A stretch of DNA of 64,000 bases from Amycolatopsis japonica (GCF_000732925.1 NZ_CP008953.1:8859001-8923000); one strand, 5' to 3'; positions 17,012 to 25,293 are shown, numbered from the stretch's first letter. The notes: generated by a model not told the origin, from the sequence alone. Program-made: numbers and translations.

Positions 17012-18343
17012 GTGTTCCTGCTGCCGATCATCGCCGGGTATTCGGCCTACAACCTGGCGACCACGAAATCCGGCGACTTCGAAGCGTCCGGCGGCGATCG
17101 CAAGATCGACTGCTACAACATCTGGGAGAAGATCGTCACCGGTCCGGGTACCGGGTCGATCCAGGAGGGCCAGGCCGCCGCGACCCGGCTCAAAGCCGGC
17201 TACCAGGACAGGCTGACCACCATCGACAACCTGTCGAAGGAGATGGACGCCGCCTGGACCGGCAAGAGCGCCGAAGCCGCGCAGCAGTCGGGTGCGCATC
17301 CGCTGCGGACGTGGATGGAGGACTCCGGCAAGAAGCTGGTGGACTCCGACAAGTACCTCGGTGAGCAGAACACCGCCTTCACCACGGTGAAGGCGAAGGT
17401 GCAGCAGGTCCCGAAGGACCCGCCGAAGAACAACCTGCTCAACTCCATCACCCCGTGGACCACCGACACCGACCGCGCGATCCGGGACTACAACCAAAAG
17501 GGTCAAGCGAACGTCGACGCGTTCAACGAGTACTTCAAGGCCAGTTCCGAGAACGGTAAGAAGCTGCCCACCTACAACAAGATGGAGGGGCAGAACACCA
17601 ACGTCGACGTCAACGGCGGCGGCAAGGACAAGAACGGCAAGGACAAGGACGGCAGCGGCCAGGGCGACCGGAACGGGAACAACGGCATGCCGGGCATCTC
17701 GACGCCGCCCGGTTCGATGCCGCCCGGCGGGATGCCGAGCGTCCCGAGCCCGAACATCCCCGGTTCGAACATGCCGGGCATCGGCACGCCGGGATCGAAC
17801 CTTCCGGGCAGCAATCTGCCCGGGTCGAACCTGCCGGGTTCGAACCTGCCCGGCGGCCAGTACAACCCGAACATCCCCGGCAGCAACTACAAGCCGCCGT
17901 CCTGGGACGACGGGACGAACGCGTCCGGCTACACCCCGCCGAAGATCCCCGGCGCCGGTGGCTTCGGCCCGGGTGGTGGCGGCGGAGGCGCCGGTGGCGG
18001 CTTCGGTGGCACCGACATCCCCGGTGCGGGCGGCTTCGGCCCGGACGGTGGCTTCGGTCCTGGTGGCGGCTTCGGCCCCGGCGGCGGAAGTGGCGCGGCC
18101 TTGCCCGGCAACGCGGGTGCCATGGGTGGCGCCGGCATGGGCGGCGGCGCCGGTGGCTCCGGTTCCGGAGCGGGCCGCGGTGCCGGCGGCATGATGGGCG
18201 GCATGGGCGGTATGGGAGCCGGTGGCGCCAAGGGGAAGGGCGGCGAAGACGAGGAGCGCAGCTCCAAGTTCCTCGTCGGCGACGACCCCAACGAGATCTT
18301 CGGAACCGACGAACTCACCGCACCGCCGGTGATCGGCGAGTAG
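17012..18343 (+). CDS. PPE-like type VII secretion substrate, Gly/Pro-rich
   Basis: 443-residue protein. The N-terminal helical domain (residues about 1-190) contains a WxG turn (AAWTGKSAEAAQQ), as in WXG100/PPE proteins. Then come a Lys/Asp/Gly linker, a proline-asparagine region with four tandem GSNLP units (about nt 17794-17850), and a glycine-rich segment. The acidic C-terminus (DDPNEIFGTDELTAPPVIGE) resembles the conserved end of actinomycete PPE-like proteins. GTG start. It follows a lipoprotein gene and precedes an EspG-like chaperone gene, the expected partner that binds PPE proteins before export. A terminator follows. Confidence 0.8.
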   Translation: MFLLPIIAGYSAYNLATTKSGDFEASGGDRKIDCYNIWEKIVTGPGTGSIQEGQAAATRLKAGYQDRLTTIDNLSKEMDAAWTGKSAEAAQQSGAHPLRTWMEDSGKKLVDSDKYLGEQNTAFTTVKAKVQQVPKDPPKNNLLNSITPWTTDTDRAIRDYNQKGQANVDAFNEYFKASSENGKKLPTYNKMEGQNTNVDVNGGGKDKNGKDKDGSGQGDRNGNNGMPGISTPPGSMPPGGMPSVPSPNIPGSNMPGIGTPGSNLPGSNLPGSNLPGSNLPGGQYNPNIPGSNYKPPSWDDGTNASGYTPPKIPGAGGFGPGGGGGGAGGGFGGTDIPGAGGFGPDGGFGPGGGFGPGGGSGAALPGNAGAMGGAGMGGGAGGSGSGAGRGAGGMMGGMGGMGAGGAKGKGGEDEERSSKFLVGDDPNEIFGTDELTAPPVIGE

Positions 18344-18356
18344 TCATCACGAGCGG

Positions 18357-18401
18357 GCCGGGCGCGTGCCAAGATTGGGGCCGCGCCCGGCTTGTCTTGT
18401 T
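18357..18401 (+). terminator. Terminator after PPE-like gene
   Basis: Perfect 10-bp stem GCCGGGCGCG (18357-18366) with CGCGCCCGGC (18382-18391), a 15-nt loop, and tail TTGTCTTGTT. It isolates the EspG-like gene from the upstream operon, or attenuates it. Confidence 0.8.
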
Positions 18402-18439
18402 CCGGGCTGGACGAACAGAACGACTAGGGGGCAGTTCCG

Positions 18440-19237
18440 GTGCTGGACAAACAGGTCACGATCACGACCGGCACCCTCATCACGCTGATCCACCGCCGAG
18501 GCGGCGAACCGCACACGATCCTGTCGGAAACCCCCACTTGGTACGACGAGGACGCGCAGCGGGCCGAGGACGAGCGGACCAACGAGGAACTGGCGAGCCA
18601 GGGTCTCTTCGGCGCGCGAGGACTGCACCCCGGTTTCAAGGCGACGCTCGAAGCGATCGCCAGGCCGACGCTGGAGTACTACGGCTGGGTCGACGGCGGG
18701 TTCGAGGGGAAGGCGCTGAGCTTCAGTCTGCTCGCGGGGAGCGCGGGCGGCGAGGGTTTCGTGCTCGCCCGGCACAGCGAGCACGACGGCGTCGCGCTGG
18801 CCTCCGTGCGGCCCGAAGAGCTGCTCACCGAGTTCCTCGACCAGATCCCGAAGCTCGCGCCGGGACGCGGCCGTCCGATCGCCGTCCCGAAGAGTCAGGT
18901 CGAGGCTCCGCGCTCGTCGTCGACGGCGCAGGACGAGGGCTTCGAGGTGCTTCGCAGCGGGCGGCAGAGCACGGGCAGCCAGGAGGCCGACGAGCTTCGC
19001 CGCATCCTCGCGTTACGCCGTTTGGGGAGTGGAAGCCTCTACGTCGCGGCCCGCGGCCGGAGTGGCGCGCGGCAGCGGATCGAACGCCCGGTGAACTACA
19101 TCGATACGACCGAGGGCCGGTGGCTGACCGAAGAGGTACCGGGGAGTGGCGAGCCGAGGATCGCCTTCACACCCGCCGACCAGCAGGTTCTCGGAGAACG
19201 ACTACGGAGCGCACAGGGCAGGTTGTTCGCGTCCTGA
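18440..19237 (+). CDS. EspG-like ESX secretion-associated protein
   Basis: 265-residue cytoplasmic protein resembling EspG chaperones, which bind PE/PPE substrates and deliver them to the type VII system. Typical features are the beta-rich N-terminus (LDKQVTITTGTLITLIHRRGGEPH), the central EFLDQIPKLAPGRGRPI segment and the C-terminal RPVNYIDTTEGRWL strand. GTG start at 18440. No EccB/C/D/E, MycP or EspI gene is in the window, so the machinery must be elsewhere. Confidence 0.82.
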   Translation: MLDKQVTITTGTLITLIHRRGGEPHTILSETPTWYDEDAQRAEDERTNEELASQGLFGARGLHPGFKATLEAIARPTLEYYGWVDGGFEGKALSFSLLAGSAGGEGFVLARHSEHDGVALASVRPEELLTEFLDQIPKLAPGRGRPIAVPKSQVEAPRSSSTAQDEGFEVLRSGRQSTGSQEADELRRILALRRLGSGSLYVAARGRSGARQRIERPVNYIDTTEGRWLTEEVPGSGEPRIAFTPADQQVLGERLRSAQGRLFAS

Positions 19238-19286
19238 ATTCCGGCCCGTTCAGCCCGGCGGGTCAGCCCTCTACCCTCCGTAGCAT

Positions 19287-19500
19287 TCATCCACAGGGCA
19301 CCCCTGTGCGCCCGCGTGCGACACGCCGAACGACGACTTTTGCCCGACACGCCGTCGCGAGGTGAATAAAGTTCTCCACAGACTCTCCACAGGGCCTGAC
19401 CAGCACTTTTGTCAGACCATCCCAGCGTTGCCCACAAGTTGTACACAGGGTTTGGGTCACCTGTGAAGGGATGCCCGCAGTCATCCCCAGGTTATCCACA
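19287..19500 (+). promoter_or_regulatory. Ordered DnaA-box-like array upstream of dnaB
   Basis: Seven 9-mers matching TTATCCACA/TTGTCCACA with zero to two mismatches, all in one orientation: 19287 TCATCCACA, 19372 TTCTCCACA, 19383 CTCTCCACA, 19428 TTGCCCACA, 19439 TTGTACACA, 19481 TCATCCCCA, 19492 TTATCCACA (perfect). The last six form three pairs with exactly 11-nt spacing. Most are followed by GGG or AGGG. The gap 19238-19712 holds no gene I can support. Confidence 0.65.
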
Positions 19501-19667
19501 GGGCGGTCCCCAGGCGAAATTGCGCTCGTCCTTTCGGGGGGCTTAGCGTGCCCGCCGGGCCGGTACACACCGTGGTGGTCGTCCGGCCGAAAAGGGGAAG
19601 ACAGGGGAGAGTCCGGAGCCGCGGGAGGGGCGGACGGGCGCGGGCGGACCGACCGGGGAAATTCTGG

Positions 19668-19688
19668 CATAATCGAACGCGTGTTCGA
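19668..19688 (+). promoter_or_regulatory. dnaB promoter -10 with overlapping LexA (SOS) box
   Basis: CATAAT (19668-19673) is a near-consensus -10. It runs directly into TCGAACGCGTGTTCGA (19673-19688), a 16-bp dyad with perfect TCGAAC/GTTCGA arms, matching the actinobacterial/Bacillus-type SOS box TCGAAC-N4-GTTCGA. It lies 25 nt before the GTG of dnaB, where bound LexA would block RNA polymerase. Confidence 0.75.
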
Positions 19689-19712
19689 TGTCTTGAGGAG
19701 GTGGCAGCAGCG

Positions 19713-21122
19713 GTGGCGCTGACCGACGACCGCAATCCGATGTACGCGGAGTCCGACCCGGGTCCCAGCGACCCCGGTCCGCGTGGCGGTGAATACGACC
19801 GCCAGCCTCCGCAGGACATCGCGGCCGAGCAATCCGTGCTCGGCGGCATGCTGCTGTCGAAGGACGCCGTCGCCGACGTCATCGAAGCCCTCGGCCCCGA
19901 CGACTTCTACCGTCCCGCGCATCAAGCGATCTACGACGTCATCCTCGATCTCTACGGCCGAGGCGAACCCGCCGACCCGATCACCGTCTCCGCCGAGCTG
20001 GAACGCCGCGGCGAGCTGGGCCGGGTCGGTGGCGCCCCGTATCTGCACACCCTGATCGCGACGGTGCCGACGGCGGCGAACGCCGGGTACTACGCCGAGA
20101 TCGTCTCCGAGAAGGCGGTGCTGCGGCGCCTGGTCGAGGCGGGCACGCGGATCGTGCAGTACGGCTACGGCGCGGCCGCGGCCGACGGCGCGAACATCGA
20201 CGAGGTCGTCGACCGCGCGCAGGCCGCGATCTACGACGTCACCGAGCGGCGCACCAGCGAGGACTACGTCGCGCTCGAAGAGCTGCTCCAGCCGACCATG
20301 GACGAGATCGACGCGATCGCGTCGCGCGGCGGGCAGTCGCAGGGCATCCCGACCGGGTTCGCCGATTTCGACGACCTGACCAACGGCCTGCACCCCGGCC
20401 AGATGATCATCGTCGCGGCGCGGCCCGGTGTCGGGAAATCGACGCTGGGACTCGATTTCGCGCGTTCGGCGTCCATCAAACACGGTCTGACCAGCGTCAT
20501 CTTCTCGCTGGAAATGAGCAGGACCGAGATCGTCATGCGCATGCTCTCGGCCGAGGCTCGGATCCGCCTGGCGGATATGCGCGGTGGCAAGATGTCCGAC
20601 GACGACTGGACGCGGCTCGCGCGCCGGATGAGCGAGGTCTCCGAAGCGCCGCTGTTCGTCGACGACTCGCCGAACATGACGATGATGGAGATCCGCGCGA
20701 AGGCCCGGCGGCTCAAGCAGCGCAACGACCTCAAACTCGTCGTCCTCGACTATCTCCAGCTGATGACCTCGGGTAAGCGCGTCGAGTCGCGGCAGCAGGA
20801 GGTCTCGGAGTTCTCGCGGCAGATGAAGCTGCTGGCGAAGGAGATCGAGGTCCCGGTGATCGCGATCAGCCAGCTGAACCGTGGTCCCGAGCAGCGGACC
20901 GACAAACGCCCGATGCTGTCCGACCTCCGTGAGTCCGGCTCGCTGGAGCAGGACGCCGACCTCGTCATCCTGGTCAACCGCCCCGACGCCTGGGAGCGGG
21001 ACGACCCGCGGGCGGGTGAGGCGGACCTGATCATCGCGAAGCACCGTGCCGGGCCGACGGCGACGATCACCGTGGCGCACCAGCTGCACTACAGCCGCTT
21101 CGTCGACCTGTCACACGACTAA
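19713..21122 (+). CDS. dnaB: Replicative DNA helicase DnaB
   Basis: 469-residue hexameric 5'-3' replicative helicase. The N-terminal primase-interacting domain (PPQDIAAEQSVLGGMLLS) is followed by the RecA-like ATPase with Walker A ARPGVGKST (K242) and the arginine-rich C-terminal region. GTG at 19713 is chosen because AGGAGG (19697-19702) lies 10 nt upstream and the GTG at 19701 overlaps it. Length is normal and the Walker A region is uninterrupted, so there is no intein, unlike M. tuberculosis dnaB. Regulation by LexA and DnaA is suggested by upstream sites. Its stop overlaps the stop of the convergent hydrolase gene by 4 nt. Confidence 0.97.
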   Translation: MALTDDRNPMYAESDPGPSDPGPRGGEYDRQPPQDIAAEQSVLGGMLLSKDAVADVIEALGPDDFYRPAHQAIYDVILDLYGRGEPADPITVSAELERRGELGRVGGAPYLHTLIATVPTAANAGYYAEIVSEKAVLRRLVEAGTRIVQYGYGAAAADGANIDEVVDRAQAAIYDVTERRTSEDYVALEELLQPTMDEIDAIASRGGQSQGIPTGFADFDDLTNGLHPGQMIIVAARPGVGKSTLGLDFARSASIKHGLTSVIFSLEMSRTEIVMRMLSAEARIRLADMRGGKMSDDDWTRLARRMSEVSEAPLFVDDSPNMTMMEIRAKARRLKQRNDLKLVVLDYLQLMTSGKRVESRQQEVSEFSRQMKLLAKEIEVPVIAISQLNRGPEQRTDKRPMLSDLRESGSLEQDADLVILVNRPDAWERDDPRAGEADLIIAKHRAGPTATITVAHQLHYSRFVDLSHD

Positions 21123-21898
21123 AGCAAGAACTCGAAGACGTCCTTGGTGAACCGCCGATCGCTCATCACGGTGTGGTGCCGTCGGCCCGGGTAGACCTTG
21201 AGATCGCCGCGGCGCGTCTTGTCGGCCACCCGCTCGGCGAGTTCGAGCGGGTAGAGGGCGTCCCGCGAGCCGGCGATCACCAAGGTGGGCGCGGTGATCT
21301 CGCCGAGCCGGTCTTCGATGTCGAAGGCGTCCTCGGCCCGCAGCATGGCCACCATGCCGTTCGGGTCCGCCGGACGGCCGGAGGTCAGCGCCAGCAGACC
21401 GGCCAGCAGTGCGCGCCCCGGCCGGGATTCCGCGACCGTGGGCGCCAACGCCATGGCCGCGGCCCGGTGCCGTCCGGCGGCCAGGAGATCCGCGTACTCG
21501 CGCTGGACGCGGCGGCCGGTCGAGCCGAGGCGGGTGCCCGCGGCGCCGACCACCAGGTTTCGCACCAGGCCGGGGTGGTCGGCGGCGAACTGCAGCGCCA
21601 GGCAACCGGCGGTGGACACGCCGAGCACGTCGACCGGGCCGTCGAACCGTTCCCGCAGCTCTTCGGCGTGGTGCGCGGCGAGGTCGGCCATGGTGACGCC
21701 GGGTTCGAGCCCCGGCCGCCGTCCGACCGTCAGCACGGTGAACCGCGCGGCCAGCGGTTTGAGGGAACGCACCTCCGCCCAGCGGGCGACGCCGGTGGGG
21801 TTGGCCGAGTCGGGCAGCACCGTCCGGAAGACCACGAGCGGGCTTCCCGTGCCGAACTCGAAATACGGGGCCCCACCGGCCAGTACACCTTCGCGCAT
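21119..21898 (-). CDS. Alpha/beta hydrolase
   Basis: 259-residue alpha/beta-fold hydrolase. The nucleophile elbow GVSTAG (Ser near residue 95), the acid in IAGSRDALYP and the catalytic His in PGRRHHTVM are visible. ATG at 21898 is preferred because AAGGAG is 5 nt upstream; a GTG at 21904 that overlaps the TetR stop is the alternative. It lies 2 nt after the TetR gene, so they form one operon under the operator at 22512-22544. Substrate unknown. Confidence 0.88.
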   Translation of the reverse strand: MREGVLAGGAPYFEFGTGSPLVVFRTVLPDSANPTGVARWAEVRSLKPLAARFTVLTVGRRPGLEPGVTMADLAAHHAEELRERFDGPVDVLGVSTAGCLALQFAADHPGLVRNLVVGAAGTRLGSTGRRVQREYADLLAAGRHRAAAMALAPTVAESRPGRALLAGLLALTSGRPADPNGMVAMLRAEDAFDIEDRLGEITAPTLVIAGSRDALYPLELAERVADKTRRGDLKVYPGRRHHTVMSDRRFTKDVFEFLL

Positions 21899-21900
21899 GG

Positions 21901-22497
21901 TCACTCCTTGATCAGTCCCGCCGCGACGATGTCGATGAGCCGGTCGAGCACGGCGGGGTAGCGGTGCTCGCCGATGTCCTGCCGGTGCATGGGCAGCAGC
22001 AGTACGGCCTGGAGCACGCCGGTCAGCTCGTCGTCGTCGGCGTCGACGAGCTGTCCCTTGGCTCGGGCCGCCGCCAGGAATCCGGGCAACGGCAGCACCT
22101 CCTCGGCTCTGGCCATCTCTTCGGGCCCCATCCGCCGGGCCACCGCCCGCATCTCCTCGGGATGCGTGATCAGCCGGTGGTAGAGCGGGTTCTCCGCCAA
22201 GATCCGTACCGTGGCGCGCAGGAAACCGGCAAGGGCGGCGCGGGCGTTTTCGGTCTCGTTCACCACCACCGCCAGTTGTTCGTGCAGCTCAGGGGCCTGC
22301 CGCAGCATGAGCTCCAGGTACAGCGCCTCCTTCGAATCGAAGAAGGCGTAGAAGCTGCTTTTGGCGATCCCGGCGGGGGCCACGAGGTCGTCCAGAGAGG
22401 TTTTGCGCAGGCCCTGCGCGGCGAACAGGGCACGTCCGGCGTCCAGGAGCCGCTCGGTGATCCTGGCGCGGTCCTCGGCGCTGAACGGGCTCGGCAT
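21901..22497 (-). CDS. TetR family repressor
   Basis: 198-residue TetR-type regulator with an N-terminal HTH (LRKTSLDDLVAPAGIAKSSFYAFFDSKE pattern around residues 28-55) and an all-helical ligand domain. GGGAG lies 5 nt before the ATG. It is followed by the hydrolase gene and preceded by a 14-bp-arm palindrome, so autoregulation plus control of the hydrolase is the simplest reading. Confidence 0.92.
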   Translation of the reverse strand: MPSPFSAEDRARITERLLDAGRALFAAQGLRKTSLDDLVAPAGIAKSSFYAFFDSKEALYLELMLRQAPELHEQLAVVVNETENARAALAGFLRATVRILAENPLYHRLITHPEEMRAVARRMGPEEMARAEEVLPLPGFLAAARAKGQLVDADDDELTGVLQAVLLLPMHRQDIGEHRYPAVLDRLIDIVAAGLIKE

Positions 22498-22511
22498 CTC
22501 GGCTCCCGGCT

Positions 22512-22544
22512 GGCTATGAACGAAATGAGTTTTCGTTCATAGCC
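22512..22544. promoter_or_regulatory. TetR operator upstream of TetR-hydrolase operon
   Basis: Perfect 14-bp inverted repeat: GGCTATGAACGAAA (22512-22525), spacer TGAGT, and its exact complement at 22531-22544. It sits 15 nt upstream of the TetR start, between it and the monooxygenase stop. Confidence 0.85.
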
Positions 22545-22553
22545 ACCTTAGCC

Positions 22554-23669
22554 TCACCCGGGCTGGAAGAACGCGAGCATTTTCCGAGAAGCGTCCGGAG
22601 CCGCGAGGAGTTCGTGGACCCGCTCGGACATCCGGGCGGCGGCAGTGGCGCGTTCGAACATCTCGTGTTCGTACTCCTTGACGGCGGCGGGGAAGTCGTC
22701 CGGCCGCGCGGCCAGCGCGAGCCCGAGCAGGGCACCGTCGAGCAGGGCCATGTTGGCGCCTTCGCCCACCGGCGGCATCAGGTGCGCGGCATCGCCGACC
22801 AGGGTGACGTCCGGCGCCGACGGCCAGGTCAGGCCGACGGGAAGGCTGCTGATCGACCGCGGCACGATCACGTCGTCGCAGGCCGCGATCAGCGCGGTGA
22901 ACCGCGCCTCCCAGCCGTCGAGCCGTCCGATCAGCCACGTCCGGGCGGCGGCCGGATCGTCGAGCGGCATCCCGTTGGTGGCGAACCAGTCCTCGGCGGT
23001 GCCGTAGAAGCTGAGGCCAACGCGAACCGTGCCGTCGCCGTTGCGCTGCGCCGCGAGGGATTTCCCGTCGCCGAGCACCCAGTACGTGCCGCGTCCGACC
23101 ATCGCCGCGAGATCGGGATGGGTGCGGTCGATGTCGGGGATGCGGAGTTCGACCAGGTTGTGGCCGAGATGCGCCGGCCGGGCGTCGGTGAGCAAGGCGC
23201 GGACGCGGGAGTTGGCGCCGTCGGCACCGACCAGGAGGTCGTACGTCGCGCTGTGCCCATTCGCGAAGCGCACGACGCCGTCTTCGGCGGATTCGAACGC
23301 GTGCCCCCAGCGCACCGTGTGCTCGGGAAGCGAGTCCAGCAGCAGGTCGCGCAGATCGGCCCGGTCGACCTCGGGTCGCGCGAAGGGCGCGTCGTCCGGT
23401 GTGTCCTCCTGCAGCAGCAGGGTGCCGTCCGGTTCCAGGAGCCGCATGTCCTGGCCCTCGCCGCGGGCGATCGCGGCGAACCGGTCGATCAGACCGGCTT
23501 CGCGCAGCGCCCGCTGCCCGGTGTCGTCGTGGATGTCGAGCATGCCGCCCTGACCGCGGGCGTGGCGTGACGACTCCCGTTCGTACACGACGGCTTCGAT
23601 GCCGTGGACGTGCAGGACCCGGGCGAGAGCCAAGCCGCCGAGGCCCGCTCCGACGATGGCGATGGTCAT
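22554..23669 (-). CDS. FAD-dependent monooxygenase
   Basis: 371-residue class A flavoprotein hydroxylase of the PHBH/TetX type. Motifs: GAGLGG at residues 7-12 (FAD ADP-binding), LLVGADGANSRVR (DG motif) and VGDAAHLMPPVGEGANMAL (GD motif, FAD ribityl binding). ATG at 23669 with GAGAGG upstream. It is divergent from a TetR regulator across a long palindrome, the layout seen for inducible TetX/RdmE-like enzymes. Likely acts on an aromatic or polycyclic compound, perhaps for detoxification; substrate not inferable. Confidence 0.92.
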   Translation of the reverse strand: MTIAIVGAGLGGLALARVLHVHGIEAVVYERESSRHARGQGGMLDIHDDTGQRALREAGLIDRFAAIARGEGQDMRLLEPDGTLLLQEDTPDDAPFARPEVDRADLRDLLLDSLPEHTVRWGHAFESAEDGVVRFANGHSATYDLLVGADGANSRVRALLTDARPAHLGHNLVELRIPDIDRTHPDLAAMVGRGTYWVLGDGKSLAAQRNGDGTVRVGLSFYGTAEDWFATNGMPLDDPAAARTWLIGRLDGWEARFTALIAACDDVIVPRSISSLPVGLTWPSAPDVTLVGDAAHLMPPVGEGANMALLDGALLGLALAARPDDFPAAVKEYEHEMFERATAAARMSERVHELLAAPDASRKMLAFFQPG

Positions 23670-23680
23670 GTTTCGCACCT

Positions 23681-23716
23681 CTCGATACAGTGTATTGCTC
23701 GATACACTGTATCGAG
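23681..23716. promoter_or_regulatory. Operator between monooxygenase and TetR
   Basis: Perfect 15-bp inverted repeat: CTCGATACAGTGTAT (23681-23695), spacer TGCTCG, complement 23702-23716. Each arm contains its own near-palindrome (ATACAGTGTAT), so two TetR dimers could bind. It covers the monooxygenase promoter and lies 11 nt before the -10 of the TetR gene. Confidence 0.88.
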
Positions 23717-23739
23717 CAATGCGTTGTATTGTCACCGCC

Positions 23740-24420
23740 ATGGTGGTGTGGGAGCGGCCCGAGCCGCCGGATCGGCCCGCGCTGGCCCCGCTGAGCCGGG
23801 AGCTGATCGTGCGGGCGGCGATCCGCCTCGCCGACGCGGACGGTCTGGACGCGGTGTCCCTGCGCAAGATCGCGACCGCGCTGGACGTCGGCCCGATGCG
23901 GCTGTACGGCTACATCGAGAGCAAGGAAGAGCTGCTCGACCTGATGGTCGACGCCGCCCACGCCGAGATCCGGCCCACCGGGGACGGCTGGCGGGAGGTA
24001 CTGTGGTCGCTCGCCGACGCCATGCGCCGCGCGGTCCACCGGCACGAATGGCTCGCCGACCTCCTGGGCGGCAGGCCCCAGCTGGGGCCGCACGCGCTGG
24101 CCACCGCCGAGGCCGTGATGGCGGCGCTGGGCGACGTCGGGGTGGACTCCGCGATGCCGGTGGTCTCGGCGGTCAACGCGTACACGATCGGCGCGGTCCG
24201 CCGGGAGATCGCCGAACGCCGCGCCGAACGTGCCACCGGGATGGACGAGCAGCGGTGGCAGGCCACGCTCGGGCCCTATCTGACGCGGGCGTTCACCAGT
24301 GGTGATCTCCCCGCGCTGGCCACGGTCGTCCGCGACGCCGTCCACCTGGACGCCGACGAAACCTTCCGGATGGGCCTCGATTTCCTCCTGGACGGCATCG
24401 AAGCCCGCCTCTCAGGCTGA
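23740..24420 (+). CDS. TetR family repressor (TetR C-terminal domain type)
   Basis: 226-residue regulator with HTH (LDAVSLRKIATALDVGPMRLYGYIESKEELLDLM) and a C-terminal domain of the class found with tetracycline-type repressors. ATG at 23740 is chosen because TATTGT ends 7 nt upstream (leaderless promoter) and no Shine-Dalgarno is present; ATG 23719 would fall at the operator edge. Divergent from the FAD monooxygenase, which it probably represses. Ends overlap the convergent phosphotransferase gene by 9 nt. Confidence 0.9.
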   Translation: MVVWERPEPPDRPALAPLSRELIVRAAIRLADADGLDAVSLRKIATALDVGPMRLYGYIESKEELLDLMVDAAHAEIRPTGDGWREVLWSLADAMRRAVHRHEWLADLLGGRPQLGPHALATAEAVMAALGDVGVDSAMPVVSAVNAYTIGAVRREIAERRAERATGMDEQRWQATLGPYLTRAFTSGDLPALATVVRDAVHLDADETFRMGLDFLLDGIEARLSG

Positions 24421-25293
24421 CGCGCGTTCGAGGGCCGCCCTGGCCGCCGGCTCCCAGGTCGGCTTGCCCCCGGGACGACCGAGCCTGCCGTTGCGCCCGA
24501 TGCCGATCAGGTGCAACGCGCGCAGGACCGCCCAGCCGCGGGCCCGCGCGACGGTGGCCTCGTCCGCGACCGCGTAGGCCTCGAAGAACCGGTTCGCCGT
24601 GCCCTCGGGCAGCAGGAGCCAGGCCGCCGAAAGGTCGGTCGCGGGATCGCCCGAGCACAGGTCACCGAAATCGATCACCCCGGCGAGTGTTCCGTCCCGC
24701 ACGATCACGTTCGCGGCATGGAGGTCGCCGTGCAGCCAGATCGGTGCCCCGTCCCACGCGGGCGCCGCGAGGGCCTTCTCCCAGATCTCCCGCGCGGGTC
24801 CGGTGTTCGCGTCGCCCTCGATGAACTCCAGCCCTTGGTCGAAAGCGTCGCGCATTTCGGCGAGCGGGATGCCGCGCGTCGGGCTGACCGGGGCATCCGC
24901 GGGAGCCTCCTGATGCAGCGCCGCGAGAAAGCCCGCGAGTGCCTCGGCGGCATCCGGACGAGTGATCGGCGCGCGATCCGAAGGTTCGCCGTCGACCCAG
25001 CGCGTGATCGTCCAGGTGTGCTCGAACAGAGCCGAAGGCTCACCGATCCGCACCGGCACCGGAGTGAGCAGTGGCAAGCGCTCGGCCAGCACGGGAAGCC
25101 ATTTCTGCTCGCCGCGCAACAACTCCGGCGCACGTTCGGTGCGCGGCAGGCGCACGGCCAGGTCCGGTCCGAGGCGCCACTGCTGGTTGTCCCAGCCGCC
25201 TTCGACGTCGCGGAGTTCGAGTTCCGCGAGATCCGGATGCTGTTCCCGCAGCAGAGCCCGCACCAGTTCCTGCTCGAACCTGAATTCGTCCAT
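24412..25293 (-). CDS. Aminoglycoside phosphotransferase (APH) family kinase
   Basis: 293-residue small-molecule kinase of the APH/choline-kinase fold. The catalytic loop HGDLHAANVIV and the metal-binding VIDFGDLCSGDPATD are intact, and RWVDGEP precedes them. ATG at 25293 is chosen for GGGAG 8 nt upstream. The family phosphorylates aminoglycosides, macrolides or metabolites; nothing here fixes the substrate. It stands alone between a TetR gene (convergent) and a beta-lactamase-like gene (divergent). Confidence 0.88.
   Translation of the reverse strand: MDEFRFEQELVRALLREQHPDLAELELRDVEGGWDNQQWRLGPDLAVRLPRTERAPELLRGEQKWLPVLAERLPLLTPVPVRIGEPSALFEHTWTITRWVDGEPSDRAPITRPDAAEALAGFLAALHQEAPADAPVSPTRGIPLAEMRDAFDQGLEFIEGDANTGPAREIWEKALAAPAWDGAPIWLHGDLHAANVIVRDGTLAGVIDFGDLCSGDPATDLSAAWLLLPEGTANRFFEAYAVADEATVARARGWAVLRALHLIGIGRNGRLGRPGGKPTWEPAARAALERASA

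Noticed and set aside
19287..19500. Calling the DnaA-box cluster the chromosomal oriC
   Set aside because: dnaA and dnaN, which flank oriC in actinobacteria, are not in the window and there is no extended AT-rich unwinding region; kept as a regulatory array.
20400..20460. Intein in dnaB, as in M. tuberculosis
   Set aside because: The Walker A region GVGKST and surrounding sequence are continuous and the total length is normal.
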